In this document: piece after piece, positions 15,115 to 22,878 of the stretch | Position numbering within the stretch: the first letter of the stretch is position 1 | Layout of the letters: every line of letters starts with the position of its first letter | Assembly (NCBI GenBank): GCA_046565595.1 | Contig: JBKHYG010000104.1 | Span: 1-38,325, forward strand | DNA length: 38,325 bases | Origin: JBKHYG01 sp046565595 | GTDB lineage: Bacteria > Actinomycetota > AC-67 | Direction of reading: 5' to 3' | The notes under the pieces: model-generated | Databases searched by the model: none | Told to the model about the DNA's origin: nothing | Seen by the model: the letters and a program-made list of their open reading frames with translations, nothing else | Made by a program: the position numbers and the translations under genes

Positions 15115-15627
15115 ATGCCTCCGAAGAAGAAGACGGCGAAGCGATCAACTGCGAAGAAGACGGCAGCCAAGAGGGCTCCCGCTCGCAAGACAGCTGCTCG
15201 CAAGCCCGCGGCTAAGAAGGCGACCGTGAAGAAGGCGACGCCGAAGAAGCGCGCGACGGCCAAGAAGGCCACCGCCAAGAAGACGACGGCTCGTAAGAAG
15301 ACGGCAGCCCGTAAGCCAGCCGCGAAGAAGACGACGGCTCGTAAGAAGACGACCGCTCGTAAGCCTGCAGCGAAGAAGGCGACGGCTCGTAAGAAGACGA
15401 CCGCTCGTAAGTCAACCGCCAAGAAGACGACCGCTCGCAAGCCCGCCAAGCGCAAGACTGCTGCCCGTAAGCCTGCAGCCAAGCGCAAGACGACGGCTCG
15501 CAAGACGACCGCTCGTAAGCCTGCAGCCAAGCGTAAGACGGCTGCTCGCAAGACGACCCGTCGTCCAGCTGCTCGCAAGACCGCGGCAGCACGCAAGCCG
15601 GCTCGTCGTCGTACGGCGAAGCGGTAA
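15115..15627 (+). CDS. Lys/Ala-rich histone H1-like protein
   Basis: A 170-residue protein made almost only of Lys, Arg, Ala, Thr and Pro in repeats like KKTTARKPAAK, with no folded domain visible. It resembles eukaryotic H1 tails, chlamydial Hc2, AlgP and the C-terminal tail of actinobacterial HupB, but it has no HU domain. It probably binds DNA or RNA non-specifically and compacts the nucleoid. A near-perfect AAGGAGGTGA ribosome site 9 nt before the ATG, a good promoter and a hairpin terminator suggest high expression as a single gene. Orthology is hard to judge because of low complexity. Confidence 0.82.
   Translation: MPPKKKTAKRSTAKKTAAKRAPARKTAARKPAAKKATVKKATPKKRATAKKATAKKTTARKKTAARKPAAKKTTARKKTTARKPAAKKATARKKTTARKSTAKKTTARKPAKRKTAARKPAAKRKTTARKTTARKPAAKRKTAARKTTRRPAARKTAAARKPARRRTAKR
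15283..15560 (+). repeat. Degenerate tandem repeats inside the H1-like gene
   Basis: Imperfect units around GCTCGTAAGCCTGCAGC and AAGAAGACGACC recur through the gene. They encode the KKTTARKPAA motif and could drive length variation by slippage. Confidence 0.6.
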
Positions 15628-15643
15628 TCACCAAGGAACAGTG

Positions 15644-15668
15644 CGGAGGCCCCCTCGTGGGGCCTCCG
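15644..15668 (+). terminator. Hairpin terminator after the H1-like gene
   Basis: CGGAGGCCCC, loop CTCGT, GGGGCCTCCG: a perfect 10 bp stem 17 bp after the stop codon. The tail has no long T-run. Confidence 0.75.
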
Positions 15669-15675
15669 TCGTGTC

Positions 15676-15681
15676 TACGAT
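15676..15681 (+). promoter_or_regulatory. -10 box of the uracil-DNA glycosylase gene
   Basis: TACGAT, 7 nt before the ATG at 15689, directly after the preceding terminator. Confidence 0.5.
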
Positions 15682-15688
15682 CGGAACC

Positions 15689-16360
15689 ATGGATCGGCTC
15701 GCGCAGATAGATGCAGAGGTGAGTGCATGCACCCGCTGTCCGCGCCTGGTGGATTGGCGAGAGGCAGCCGCATCGGATCCGCCGAAGCGATTCAAGGGTC
15801 AGGCATACTGGGCGCGAGGCGTGCCCAGCTTCGGGGATCCCCGGGCGAAGCTGCTGATCGTCGGCCTGGCACCCGCCGCTCACGGCGCCAACCGGACCGG
15901 CCGGATGTTCACCGGCGATCGTTCCGGAGACTTCCTCTACGCGTCCCTGCATCGGGTCGGGCTGTCGAACCAGGCGACGGCGGTGTCTGCCGACGACGGA
16001 TTGCGATTGAGAGGAACCCGCATCACGGCGATGGTTCGTTGCGCACCGCCGGCGAACCAGCCGAGCACGAGCGAGCGGGACAACTGCTCGGAGTACCTGA
16101 GTCGCGAACTGGGCTTGCTAGCCCCGCGTGTCGTGCTTGCCCTCGGGGGACTGGCCTGGAGCGCAACGCATCGCCTCCTGAAGGGCGTGGCTCCCGAGGT
16201 CAGGCGGCCGAGGTTCTCGCACGGAGCGGAGGTCGAACTCGACGGGATCTGGGTCCTTGCCTCCTACCACCCAAGCCAGCAGAACACCTTCACCGGTCGC
16301 CTGACCGAGGCTATGGCCGACGCTGTCCTGGCAAGGGCCCGTGACCTGGCGGGTCTCTAG
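15689..16360 (+). CDS. udgB: Uracil-DNA glycosylase, family 5 (UDGb)
   Basis: A 223-residue iron-sulfur uracil-DNA glycosylase that removes deaminated bases for base-excision repair. The 4Fe-4S cysteines are Cys14 and Cys17 (CTRCPR), Cys118 and Cys133. Active-site motif GLAPAAHGANRTGRMFTGD (59-77) lacks the polar catalytic residue of families 1 and 4, which marks family 5. The second motif is SYHPSQQNTFTGRLT near the C-terminus. Start is set by the leaderless-type box; an in-frame upstream extension would run into the terminator. Confidence 0.92.
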   Translation: MDRLAQIDAEVSACTRCPRLVDWREAAASDPPKRFKGQAYWARGVPSFGDPRAKLLIVGLAPAAHGANRTGRMFTGDRSGDFLYASLHRVGLSNQATAVSADDGLRLRGTRITAMVRCAPPANQPSTSERDNCSEYLSRELGLLAPRVVLALGGLAWSATHRLLKGVAPEVRRPRFSHGAEVELDGIWVLASYHPSQQNTFTGRLTEAMADAVLARARDLAGL

Positions 16361-16371
16361 GCCTGGCGGAG

Positions 16372-16401
16372 TTGCAGGTCCGGGCCGCCTGGGGCTACTC
16401 T
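16372..16401 (+). promoter_or_regulatory. groEL promoter
   Basis: TTGCAG at 16372-16377 and TACTCT at 16396-16401 with an 18 bp spacer. The -10 abuts the CIRCE element, so a repressor there would block RNA polymerase. Confidence 0.6.
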
Positions 16402-16427
16402 TAGCACTCGAGCCGAGGGAGTGCTAG
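16401..16427. promoter_or_regulatory. CIRCE operator (HrcA site)
   Basis: TTAGCACTC, 9 nt spacer, GAGTGCTAG: one base off the CIRCE consensus. HrcA repressor binding here would couple groEL to heat shock. Confidence 0.95.
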
Positions 16428-16490
16428 CACTCTGCTCGGTCAGGTAACAAGCCAAGCCAGGGATGATCCCCGAGGCGCAAGGAGGAACAG

Positions 16491-18116
16491 ATGCCTGCGA
16501 AGTTGATCCACTTCGATGAGGACGCACGCCGCAAGCTCGAGTCGGGAATGAACCAGCTCGCCGACGCGGTGCGTGTCACCCTCGGCCCCAAGGGCCGCAA
16601 TGTCGTCATCGAGAAGAAGTGGGGCGCGCCCACCATCACCAACGATGGTGTGTCGATCGCCAAGGAGATCGAGCTCGAAGACCCGGTCGAGAAGATCGGT
16701 GCCGAGCTCGTGAAGGAAGTCGCCAAGAAGACCAACGATGTCGCCGGTGATGGAACCACGACCGCCACGGTCCTAGCGCAGGCGATGGTCCGCGAGGGTC
16801 TGCGCAATGTCGCAGCCGGAGCTAACCCGATGGGCCTGAAGAAGGGCATCGAGAAGGCCGTCAAGGCCGTCGTCGAACAGATCGCGTCGGTCGCCAAGGA
16901 TGTCGAGGACAAGCAGCAGATCGCGCATGTCGCTGCGATCAGCGCCAACAACGACACCGAGATCGGCGAGCAGATCGCCGAGGCGATGGACAAGGTCGGT
17001 AAGGACGGCGTCATCACCGTCGAGGAGAGCCAGACCTTCGGTCTCGAGCTCGAACTCGTCGAGGGCATGCGCTTCGACAAGGGCTACATCTCGCCCTACT
17101 TCGCCACCGACATGGAGCGCATGGAAGCGGTCCTGGAAGACCCCTACATCCTGTTCGTCAACGGCAAGGTCTCGGCGGTCAAGGACCTCGTTCCTGTCCT
17201 CGAGAAGGTCATGCAGACCGGCAAGCCGATCGTGATCGTCGCCGAGGATGTCGAGGGTGAGGCTCTCGCGACGCTCGTCGTCAACAAGATCCGCGGCACC
17301 TTCAAGTCGATCGCCGTGAAGGCCCCCGGCTTCGGCGACCGCCGCAAGGCGATGCTGCAGGACATGGCCATCCTCACCGGTGGACAGGTCATCAGCGAAG
17401 AGGTCGGCCTGAAGCTCGAGAACGCGACCCTGGAACTGCTGGGGCGTGCCCGCAAGATCGTCGTCACCAAGGACGAGACCACGATCATCGAGGGCGCTGG
17501 CGACGCGGAAGAGGTCAAGGGCCGCGTCAACCAGATCAAGGCCGAGATCGAGCGCACCGATTCCGACTACGACCGTGAGAAGCTCCAGGAGCGTCTCGCC
17601 AAGTTGGCCGGCGGCGTCGCCGTCATCAAGGTCGGTGCCGCGACCGAGGTCGAGCTGAAGGAGAAGAAGCACCGTATCGAAGACGCCGTGAGCGCAACCA
17701 AGGCTGCGGTCGAAGAGGGCATCGTCGCTGGCGGTGGCGTGACCTTGCTGCAGGCCCAGACCGTCCTCGACAAGCTCGAACTGGCCGGCGACGAGGCGAC
17801 GGGTGCGAACATCGTTCGTCGCTCACTCGAAGCCCCTATCAAGCAGATCGCGCGCAACGCCGGCCTGGAGGGTGGCGTCATCGTCGAGAAGGTACGCACC
17901 CTCGACACCGGATGGGGCCTCAACGCTGACAACGGCGAGTATGTCGACCTCATCAAGATGGGTGTCATCGATCCCGCCAAGGTCACACGCTCGGCACTGC
18001 AGAACGCCGGTTCGATCGCGGCTCTCTTCCTGACGACCGAGGCGGTCGTCTCCGAGAAGCCCGAGAAGACCCCGCCGCCGGTTCCGGGTGGCGAGCACGG
18101 GATGCCGGAGTTCTAA
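16491..18116 (+). CDS. groEL: 60 kDa chaperonin GroEL
   Basis: A 541-residue group I chaperonin that folds proteins in an ATP-driven double ring. Ubiquitous motifs are present: VTLGPKGRNVVIEKK, DGTTTATVLA and the C-terminal ATP-site region near GGVTLLQ. There is no groES in front, so this is a solitary groEL copy of the groEL2 kind. The C-terminus ends GGEHGMPEF instead of a Gly-Gly-Met tail; several actinobacterial GroEL copies also vary here. SD AGGAGG is 6 nt before the ATG. CIRCE upstream predicts HrcA control; a strong terminator follows. Confidence 0.97.
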   Translation: MPAKLIHFDEDARRKLESGMNQLADAVRVTLGPKGRNVVIEKKWGAPTITNDGVSIAKEIELEDPVEKIGAELVKEVAKKTNDVAGDGTTTATVLAQAMVREGLRNVAAGANPMGLKKGIEKAVKAVVEQIASVAKDVEDKQQIAHVAAISANNDTEIGEQIAEAMDKVGKDGVITVEESQTFGLELELVEGMRFDKGYISPYFATDMERMEAVLEDPYILFVNGKVSAVKDLVPVLEKVMQTGKPIVIVAEDVEGEALATLVVNKIRGTFKSIAVKAPGFGDRRKAMLQDMAILTGGQVISEEVGLKLENATLELLGRARKIVVTKDETTIIEGAGDAEEVKGRVNQIKAEIERTDSDYDREKLQERLAKLAGGVAVIKVGAATEVELKEKKHRIEDAVSATKAAVEEGIVAGGGVTLLQAQTVLDKLELAGDEATGANIVRRSLEAPIKQIARNAGLEGGVIVEKVRTLDTGWGLNADNGEYVDLIKMGVIDPAKVTRSALQNAGSIAALFLTTEAVVSEKPEKTPPPVPGGEHGMPEF

Positions 18117-18135
18117 GCACACAGAACATATGACG

Positions 18136-18161
18136 AGAGGGCGGCCCGCGGGCCGCCCTCT
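18136..18161 (+). terminator. groEL terminator
   Basis: A 26 bp perfect palindrome beginning AGAGGGCGGCCCG, 20 bp after the stop codon, very GC-rich with a short TTCC tail. Confidence 0.85.
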
Positions 18162-18177
18162 TCCATGTCCTGGATAT

Positions 18178-18393
18178 CTACCCGCGGCTCACCGGCGGAT
18201 CTACGGTCTCAGGTGAGTCCCGGTGTTCGAAGTTCTCATCCTTGGAGTCACGGATCGCGTCCTCGGTCCTCTCCTGCGATGCTTCCAGCCGTTCACGCGC
18301 TGATGCGAGAGCCGATCTCTCATCCATGCCTTCGTCGCGCATCAGGTCTTCTGCGAGCGAGCGGATCTTGTCTTCGGTGCTCTTGTGGTCCAT
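18178..18393 (-). CDS. Small acidic, charged protein of unknown function
   Basis: A 71-residue, highly charged, probably helical protein (MDHKSTEDKIRSLAEDLM...). There is no signal peptide or membrane segment. GGGAGGT 6 nt before the ATG is a good ribosome site and supports the gene. It is divergent from the CBS-domain gene. The composition resembles small stress-type proteins, but I do not recognise a family. Confidence 0.7.
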   Translation of the reverse strand: MDHKSTEDKIRSLAEDLMRDEGMDERSALASARERLEASQERTEDAIRDSKDENFEHRDSPETVDPPVSRG

Positions 18394-18523
18394 CGAACGC
18401 ACCTCCCTGATGTTTCCATACCCGGCAGGAACTACTGCGAATCTCGGCATATCTGGGTTAGGTCCCGTCGAGAGGGGTATCCCACGATCGAGGCGCAGGG
18501 TCGGGCCCGATGTAGGAGGAAGT

Positions 18524-18940
18524 ATGCAGAAGATCAGAGACCTGATGACCAGCAGCCCAATCATGCTGGAGGCGCGCACCAGTCTCTCCGAAGCAGCGCG
18601 ACGCATGCGCGAGGAGGACATCGGAGATGTCCTGGTGTTGCGCGATGGCGTCTTCCGCGGGATCGTGACCGACCGCGACATCGCGATCCGCTGCGTTGCC
18701 GAAGGTAGGGACCCAGACCAGACGAGTTTGGGAGACATCTGCACCCAGGATGTAGTGACCATAGAGCCGGACGCAGACACGACCAAGGCGAAGCGTCTGA
18801 TGGCGGAGTCGGCGGTGAGGAGGTTGCCGGTCGTCGAAGGCAAGAGACCGATCGGCATCATCTCGCTGGGAGATCTAGCGATCCAGAACGATCCCGCCTC
18901 GGTGCTAGCAGACATCAGTTCTGCCCCAGCCAATACCTGA
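18524..18940 (+). CDS. CBS-domain pair protein
   Basis: A 138-residue protein made of two CBS domains (about 8-62 and 72-130), which together usually bind an adenosyl nucleotide. It shows the typical GIVTDRDIAIR and PIGIISLGDLA ends of the two repeats. It has no attached enzyme domain, as in the stand-alone CBS proteins that are common in Actinobacteria and often stress-linked. SD AGGAGG is just before the ATG. A small gene follows after 9 bp and is probably co-transcribed. Confidence 0.9.
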   Translation: MQKIRDLMTSSPIMLEARTSLSEAARRMREEDIGDVLVLRDGVFRGIVTDRDIAIRCVAEGRDPDQTSLGDICTQDVVTIEPDADTTKAKRLMAESAVRRLPVVEGKRPIGIISLGDLAIQNDPASVLADISSAPANT

Positions 18941-18949
18941 GGAGGAAGC

Positions 18950-19126
18950 ATGACACCTAAGGCTTGGACGGACAAGCGTGAACGCCAGTACCAGCACATA
19001 AAGGAGAGCGAACTCGATCAGGGACGGTCGAAGGACCGGGCCGAGGAGATCGCCGCAAGAACGGTCAACAAGCAGCGGAAGGAAGCAGGCGAGACGAAGG
19101 AACAGAAGAAGAAGGCCGACGACTAG
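18950..19126 (+). CDS. Small basic protein (so-called plasmid stabilization family)
   Basis: A 58-residue, Lys/Glu/Arg-rich protein with RERQYQHIKESELDQG and RAEEIAARTVNKQRKEAGE. This pattern recurs in short actinobacterial proteins often labelled plasmid stabilization protein or Rho-termination-like; neither label is well supported, and nothing here suggests a plasmid. SD GGAGG is 6 nt before the ATG, 9 bp after the CBS gene. The role is unknown; nucleic-acid binding is possible given the charge. Confidence 0.82.
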   Translation: MTPKAWTDKRERQYQHIKESELDQGRSKDRAEEIAARTVNKQRKEAGETKEQKKKADD

Positions 19127-19171
19127 AAGTGGACGGCCTCGGCTACTCTGGTCGACAGGAGGTAGAGAGCC

Positions 19172-20659
19172 ATGGCCGTCAAAGAACGCATCGCCGGACT
19201 CGAAGATCAGACCCAGAAGTTCCTGTCGGGAACCAAGGGGCTCTGGATCGGAGGCGACTCGGTCGCTCCCACTGATGGAGAGACCTTCCCAACCTTGGAT
19301 CCCTTCACCGATGAGCCGATCTGCGAGGTCGCCCACGCGGGGGAACGGGATGTGAAGAAGGCGGTCGAGGCTGCGCGTGTGGCATTCGACTCAGGCGGCT
19401 GGAGCGAGATCGACCCCCGGAAGCGCGCCAAGATCCTGTTCGCCATGGCGGACGCGATCGAAGCGAACCTGATCGCTCTTGCACAACTCGTGACCCTCGA
19501 CAACGGCAAGCCGTTGCTGTTCAGTCAGGGCGAACTGGTTCACTCTGCGCAGGTCTTGCGCTACTACGCAGGCTTGGCAGACAAGGTGTACGGCGAGACC
19601 AATCCGACGGCATCGAACCAGTTCATCTACACGCTGCGCGAACCGGTCGGTGTGTGCGCGCAGATCATCCCCTGGAACTTCCCGGCTGCGATGGTCGCCT
19701 GGAAGGTTGCGCCCGCTCTGGCGTTCGGCAACACGATCGTCATGAAGCCGGCCGAGGAGACGCCGTTGTTCCCACTCTGGCTGGCTCAGGCTGCCAAGGA
19801 CGCAGGCCTGCCAGACGGGGTCTTCAATGTCATCACCGGGGATGGTCCAACGACCGGTGCGGCCCTCTTGGACACCGATGGGGTCGACAAGATCGCTTTC
19901 ACAGGATCCACCGAGGTCGGACGGCTCGTCATGCAGGCAGCATCGAAACGGATCACCAAGGTCACCCTCGAACTAGGGGGGAAGTCGCCCAACATCGTGT
20001 TCCCGGACGCCGATTTCAACCAGGCTGTCCCGCAGAGCGCCTTCGGCATCTTCTTCAATTCGGGCCAGGTCTGCACCGCGGGGTCTCGTCTGCTCGTGCA
20101 GGCGGATGCACATGACGGTTTCGTCGAGGCGATGACGACCGCAGCCGGCATGTGGAAGGTGGGAGACGGGCTCGAGGAAGGAACCATGGTCGGTCCGCTG
20201 GTCAGCCGCACGCAACTGGATCGGGTCAGCGGATACCTCGAGAAGGGCAAGAGCGAAGGCGCCAAGGCCGTGGCCGGAGGAGACCGCGTGGCCGACGCCA
20301 AGGGCTACATGGTTGAGCCGACGATCTTCACCGATGTGACACCCGACATGACGATCGCGCGCGAAGAGATCTTCGGGCCTGTCCTGAGTGTGCTGCGTTT
20401 CGAAGATACCGACGAAGCTATCCGCCTAGCCAACGACACCATGTACGGCCTCGCCTCCGCGGTATGGACCAAGGATCTCCAGACGGCTCACAGGGTTGCC
20501 CGAGGCTTGAAGGCGGGAACGGTCTGGGTCAACGGCTACGGCCAGAACGACCCTGGCGTGAGTTTCGGCGGCTACAAGCAGTCAGGCTTCGGCCGCGAGT
20601 TGGGTCCCCACGCCATCGAGGCCTATACGCAGGTGAAGAGCGTGTGGATGACCATCTGA
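19172..20659 (+). CDS. Aldehyde dehydrogenase (NAD-dependent)
   Basis: A 495-residue class 1/2-like aldehyde dehydrogenase oxidising an aldehyde to the acid. Cofactor loop IIPWNFPAAMVAWK, FTGSTEVGR, the general-base Glu in TLELGGKSPN and the nucleophile Cys301 in NSGQVCTAGSR are all present. The aldehyde substrate cannot be told. SD AGGAGGT lies 8 nt before the ATG, with a likely TACTCT -10 at 19144-19149. It overlaps the alcohol dehydrogenase gene by 16 bp, which suggests a two-step alcohol-aldehyde-acid oxidation unit. Confidence 0.95.
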   Translation: MAVKERIAGLEDQTQKFLSGTKGLWIGGDSVAPTDGETFPTLDPFTDEPICEVAHAGERDVKKAVEAARVAFDSGGWSEIDPRKRAKILFAMADAIEANLIALAQLVTLDNGKPLLFSQGELVHSAQVLRYYAGLADKVYGETNPTASNQFIYTLREPVGVCAQIIPWNFPAAMVAWKVAPALAFGNTIVMKPAEETPLFPLWLAQAAKDAGLPDGVFNVITGDGPTTGAALLDTDGVDKIAFTGSTEVGRLVMQAASKRITKVTLELGGKSPNIVFPDADFNQAVPQSAFGIFFNSGQVCTAGSRLLVQADAHDGFVEAMTTAAGMWKVGDGLEEGTMVGPLVSRTQLDRVSGYLEKGKSEGAKAVAGGDRVADAKGYMVEPTIFTDVTPDMTIAREEIFGPVLSVLRFEDTDEAIRLANDTMYGLASAVWTKDLQTAHRVARGLKAGTVWVNGYGQNDPGVSFGGYKQSGFGRELGPHAIEAYTQVKSVWMTI

Positions 20660-21741
20660 TCCGCGCCGCCGTCCTCCGCGAGGTCGGCGGACCGGTCGAA
20701 CTGAGAGAGGTCACGCTGCTCGCACCGCGAGCGGGTGAGGTGCGCATCAAGGTACGCGCGGTCGGCGTGTGCCATTCGGATCTGAGCGTGCAATCGGGCG
20801 TGATCCCTTACCAGACGCCGTGCGTCCTAGGGCACGAATGTGCCGGAGAGATCCTGGACATCGGCCCGGGGGTGACCGACTGGCAGGTCGGAGACCGGGT
20901 GGTAGTGCAGTGGGTCCCGATGTGCCGGGAGTGTCGTTCGTGCCGTCGCGGAGAACCTCATCTTTGCTCGACCTATCTGCGTGTGGGCGGCCGGATGGAC
21001 GACGGTGAGACACGGTTCCGCGAGGGGGAGCAGGAACTCGTTCACGGGATAAATGTCGGTGGCTACAGCGATGAGGTCGTCGTTAGGCAGACGGCGATCA
21101 CCGCGCTCCCCGGAGATGTGCCGTTCGAGACCGGAGCCGTGATCGGGTGCGGATTCCTGACCGGTTGGGGCAGCGTCAACAACATCGCGAAGGCGACCAA
21201 GGATGAGGCTGTCGCGATCTTCGGTGCCGGCGGGGTCGGGCTCAGCGCCGCGATGGCTGCACGAGCCGCGGGCGCGATCGTGGCCGTCTTCGACCCGCAG
21301 GAGGAGAGGCGGGAACTGGCGAGCGGCGTGCTCGAACATGCGGTGAAGGTCGCTCACCCCGACGACGCGGTCGGTGTCATGAAGGAACTCGCTGGTGATC
21401 GGCCCGATGTCGCCATCGACGCCGTTGGACGGGCCAAGGTCCAACTCGATGCGTTGAGTCTCGTGCGGCCGGGCGGACGGGTCGTGATCGCCGGGGTCAA
21501 CCCGACCGAGACGATAGAGATGCCCGGATACGCCTTCGGCATCCAATCCAAGCGGGTCTTGGGAGCATGGTTCGGAGGATGCGACCCGCAGCGGGATCTG
21601 CCCGCTGTCCTTGATGGATGGCGGGATGGCAGCCTTCCGATCGACCGGCTCATCACCTCGGTGCGACCGCTTACCGAGGTCGCGCTGGCGCTGGACGACC
21701 TTCGCCAGGCCCGCGGGATCCGAACCGTCCTGGTCCCTTAG
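20644..21741 (+). CDS. Zinc-dependent alcohol dehydrogenase (MDR family)
   Basis: A 365-residue medium-chain dehydrogenase. Catalytic zinc residues appear in GVCHSDL and LGHECAG; structural zinc cysteines are in MCRECRSCRRGEPHLC. The Rossmann motif is FGAGGVGLSAAMAA, with FDPQEE after the second strand. I start at a GTG at 20644, overlapping the ALDH end and preceded by AGGTGAAG; a CTG or other start slightly downstream cannot be excluded. It is probably co-translated with the ALDH. The alcohol oxidised is unknown. The 3' end is echoed downstream as a 32-bp repeat. Confidence 0.9.
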   Translation: MDDHLIRAAVLREVGGPVELREVTLLAPRAGEVRIKVRAVGVCHSDLSVQSGVIPYQTPCVLGHECAGEILDIGPGVTDWQVGDRVVVQWVPMCRECRSCRRGEPHLCSTYLRVGGRMDDGETRFREGEQELVHGINVGGYSDEVVVRQTAITALPGDVPFETGAVIGCGFLTGWGSVNNIAKATKDEAVAIFGAGGVGLSAAMAARAAGAIVAVFDPQEERRELASGVLEHAVKVAHPDDAVGVMKELAGDRPDVAIDAVGRAKVQLDALSLVRPGGRVVIAGVNPTETIEMPGYAFGIQSKRVLGAWFGGCDPQRDLPAVLDGWRDGSLPIDRLITSVRPLTEVALALDDLRQARGIRTVLVP

Positions 21742-21784
21742 GACCGCCCCCGGGGATCCGAACCGTCCTTGTCCCCTAGGACCG
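21715..21784. repeat. 32-bp direct repeat at the 3' end of the alcohol dehydrogenase gene
   Basis: Copies at 21715-21746 (including the stop codon) and 21753-21784 differ at a few bases and have a 38 bp period. The second copy runs into the 3' end of the opposing polyprenyl synthetase gene. Period and length equal those of the repeat at 12496-12565, but the sequences are unrelated. Confidence 0.85.
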
Positions 21785-22807
21785 GCGTGAGACCGCGGCC
21801 TGAGCCAACTCAACCAGCCCGGTAGCGACCTCGTCCGGCAGCGGCACCGATCGGACGGCGTCCAGTGCGCGCGTGAGGCACTCTTCGATCAACTGCAGGA
21901 CCCGATCGACCGACCCGGTCTCCCGAAGCACGCTCCTGATCTCGTCAGCTCCTAGGTCGGTCAGTGCCGCATCGCCCAGATGTTCATCGAGTTTCGCGTT
22001 CTGATCGGCGTCGGCGCGCTCACGCGCGAAAGCGACCAAGGTGGTCTTCTTCCCTTCGCGTAGATCTCCGAAGGCGTCCTTGCCCGTGGCCTCAGGGTCT
22101 CCGAAAGCGCCGAGGATGTCGTCTCGCAACTGGAACGCTTCTCCCACGGGCGGCCCGAAAGATCGGAGCATCTCCAGGACCTCCTCGGGTGCGCCTGCCA
22201 GCGTCGCCCCGATGAGTAGCGGCCTCTCGACGGTGTACCGACCGGACTTCAAGATGCTGATCCTGCGCGAGCGCTCCGCCGTCACCGCATCAGTGACCGA
22301 CGCGTGCAGATCGAGGAACTGGCCCGCGATGACCTCTTCCCTCATCAGGTGGTACTGAAGGTTCGGTGCCGTCTCGGCTCCGACGGTCTCCCACCAGAGG
22401 CGGTCGGCGAGGACCATCGCCATATCGCCGGCGAGGATCGCTGCGGACGCTCCGAAGCGAGACCTGTCGCCCACCAGATCCGGCAGTTCGCCGAGTGCGA
22501 CATGCGACGAGGCGACTCCGCGCCTCATCGGCGAACCGTCCATGACATCGTCGTGCATCAGGGCGAAGCAGTGGAGCAACTCGAGGGCGGCTGCCGCCTG
22601 AGCCGCCCGCTCGATGTCTTCACCTCCGCCGGCCCGGTAACCCATCAGACAGAAGGCAGGACGCAGGCGCTTTCCGCCTGCCCGGATGCTTCTAGAGATC
22701 TCTCGGTACAACTCCAGCGCGTCCTCGGCGGACTCGCTGGCGGTCGCCAGGTAGCGCTCGAGGGCCGCATCCACGAGCTGCCGGTCGTCGTCTCGGACCC
22801 TTGACAT
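21776..22807 (-). CDS. Polyprenyl diphosphate synthase
   Basis: A 343-residue trans-prenyl chain-elongating enzyme (geranylgeranyl/farnesyl class). The first Asp-rich motif is MHDDVMD (Asp86, 87, 90), with GGKRLRP earlier, and the second is LRDDILGAFGD. Two Asp residues two apart in the first motif with a small residue before suggest a C15-C20 or longer product; the exact length is not predictable. The TATCGT box is 8 nt before the ATG. It is divergent from the heme synthase gene, whose CtaB half consumes farnesyl diphosphate, so proximity makes sense. Confidence 0.93.
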   Translation of the reverse strand: MSRVRDDDRQLVDAALERYLATASESAEDALELYREISRSIRAGGKRLRPAFCLMGYRAGGGEDIERAAQAAAALELLHCFALMHDDVMDGSPMRRGVASSHVALGELPDLVGDRSRFGASAAILAGDMAMVLADRLWWETVGAETAPNLQYHLMREEVIAGQFLDLHASVTDAVTAERSRRISILKSGRYTVERPLLIGATLAGAPEEVLEMLRSFGPPVGEAFQLRDDILGAFGDPEATGKDAFGDLREGKKTTLVAFARERADADQNAKLDEHLGDAALTDLGADEIRSVLRETGSVDRVLQLIEECLTRALDAVRSVPLPDEVATGLVELAQAAVSRRS

Positions 22808-22815
22808 CGGGCGGC

Positions 22816-22821
22816 ACGATA
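22816..22821 (-). promoter_or_regulatory. -10 box of the polyprenyl synthase gene
   Basis: TATCGT on the minus strand, 8 nt before the ATG at 22807. Confidence 0.5.
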
Positions 22822-22860
22822 GCCCCTCAGGTCCGCTTCGACCCGCTCAGGTCCTCCCAC

Positions 22861-22866
22861 TATCAT
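22861..22866 (+). promoter_or_regulatory. -10 box of the heme A/O synthase gene
   Basis: TATCAT, 12 nt before the GTG at 22879, giving at most a very short leader. Confidence 0.45.
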
Positions 22867-22878
22867 CGCCACGAACCC

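Noticed and set aside
15115..15627. Repeats that might be a CRISPR array
   Set aside because: Units are degenerate, in frame and coding for KKTTARKPAA; there are no regular spacers.
15212..15952. Ser/Tyr-rich and Ala/Val-rich frames antisense to the H1-like gene
   Set aside because: Artefacts of the repetitive AAG/ACG codons on the other strand; they cross the terminator.
16773..17672. A 299-codon open frame antisense to groEL
   Set aside because: Its Asp/Leu-rich composition is the shadow of groEL codon bias; no homology or start signals.
18950..19126. Plasmid origin or plasmid maintenance region
   Set aside because: The small protein's common label mentions plasmids, but its neighbours are chromosomal housekeeping genes.
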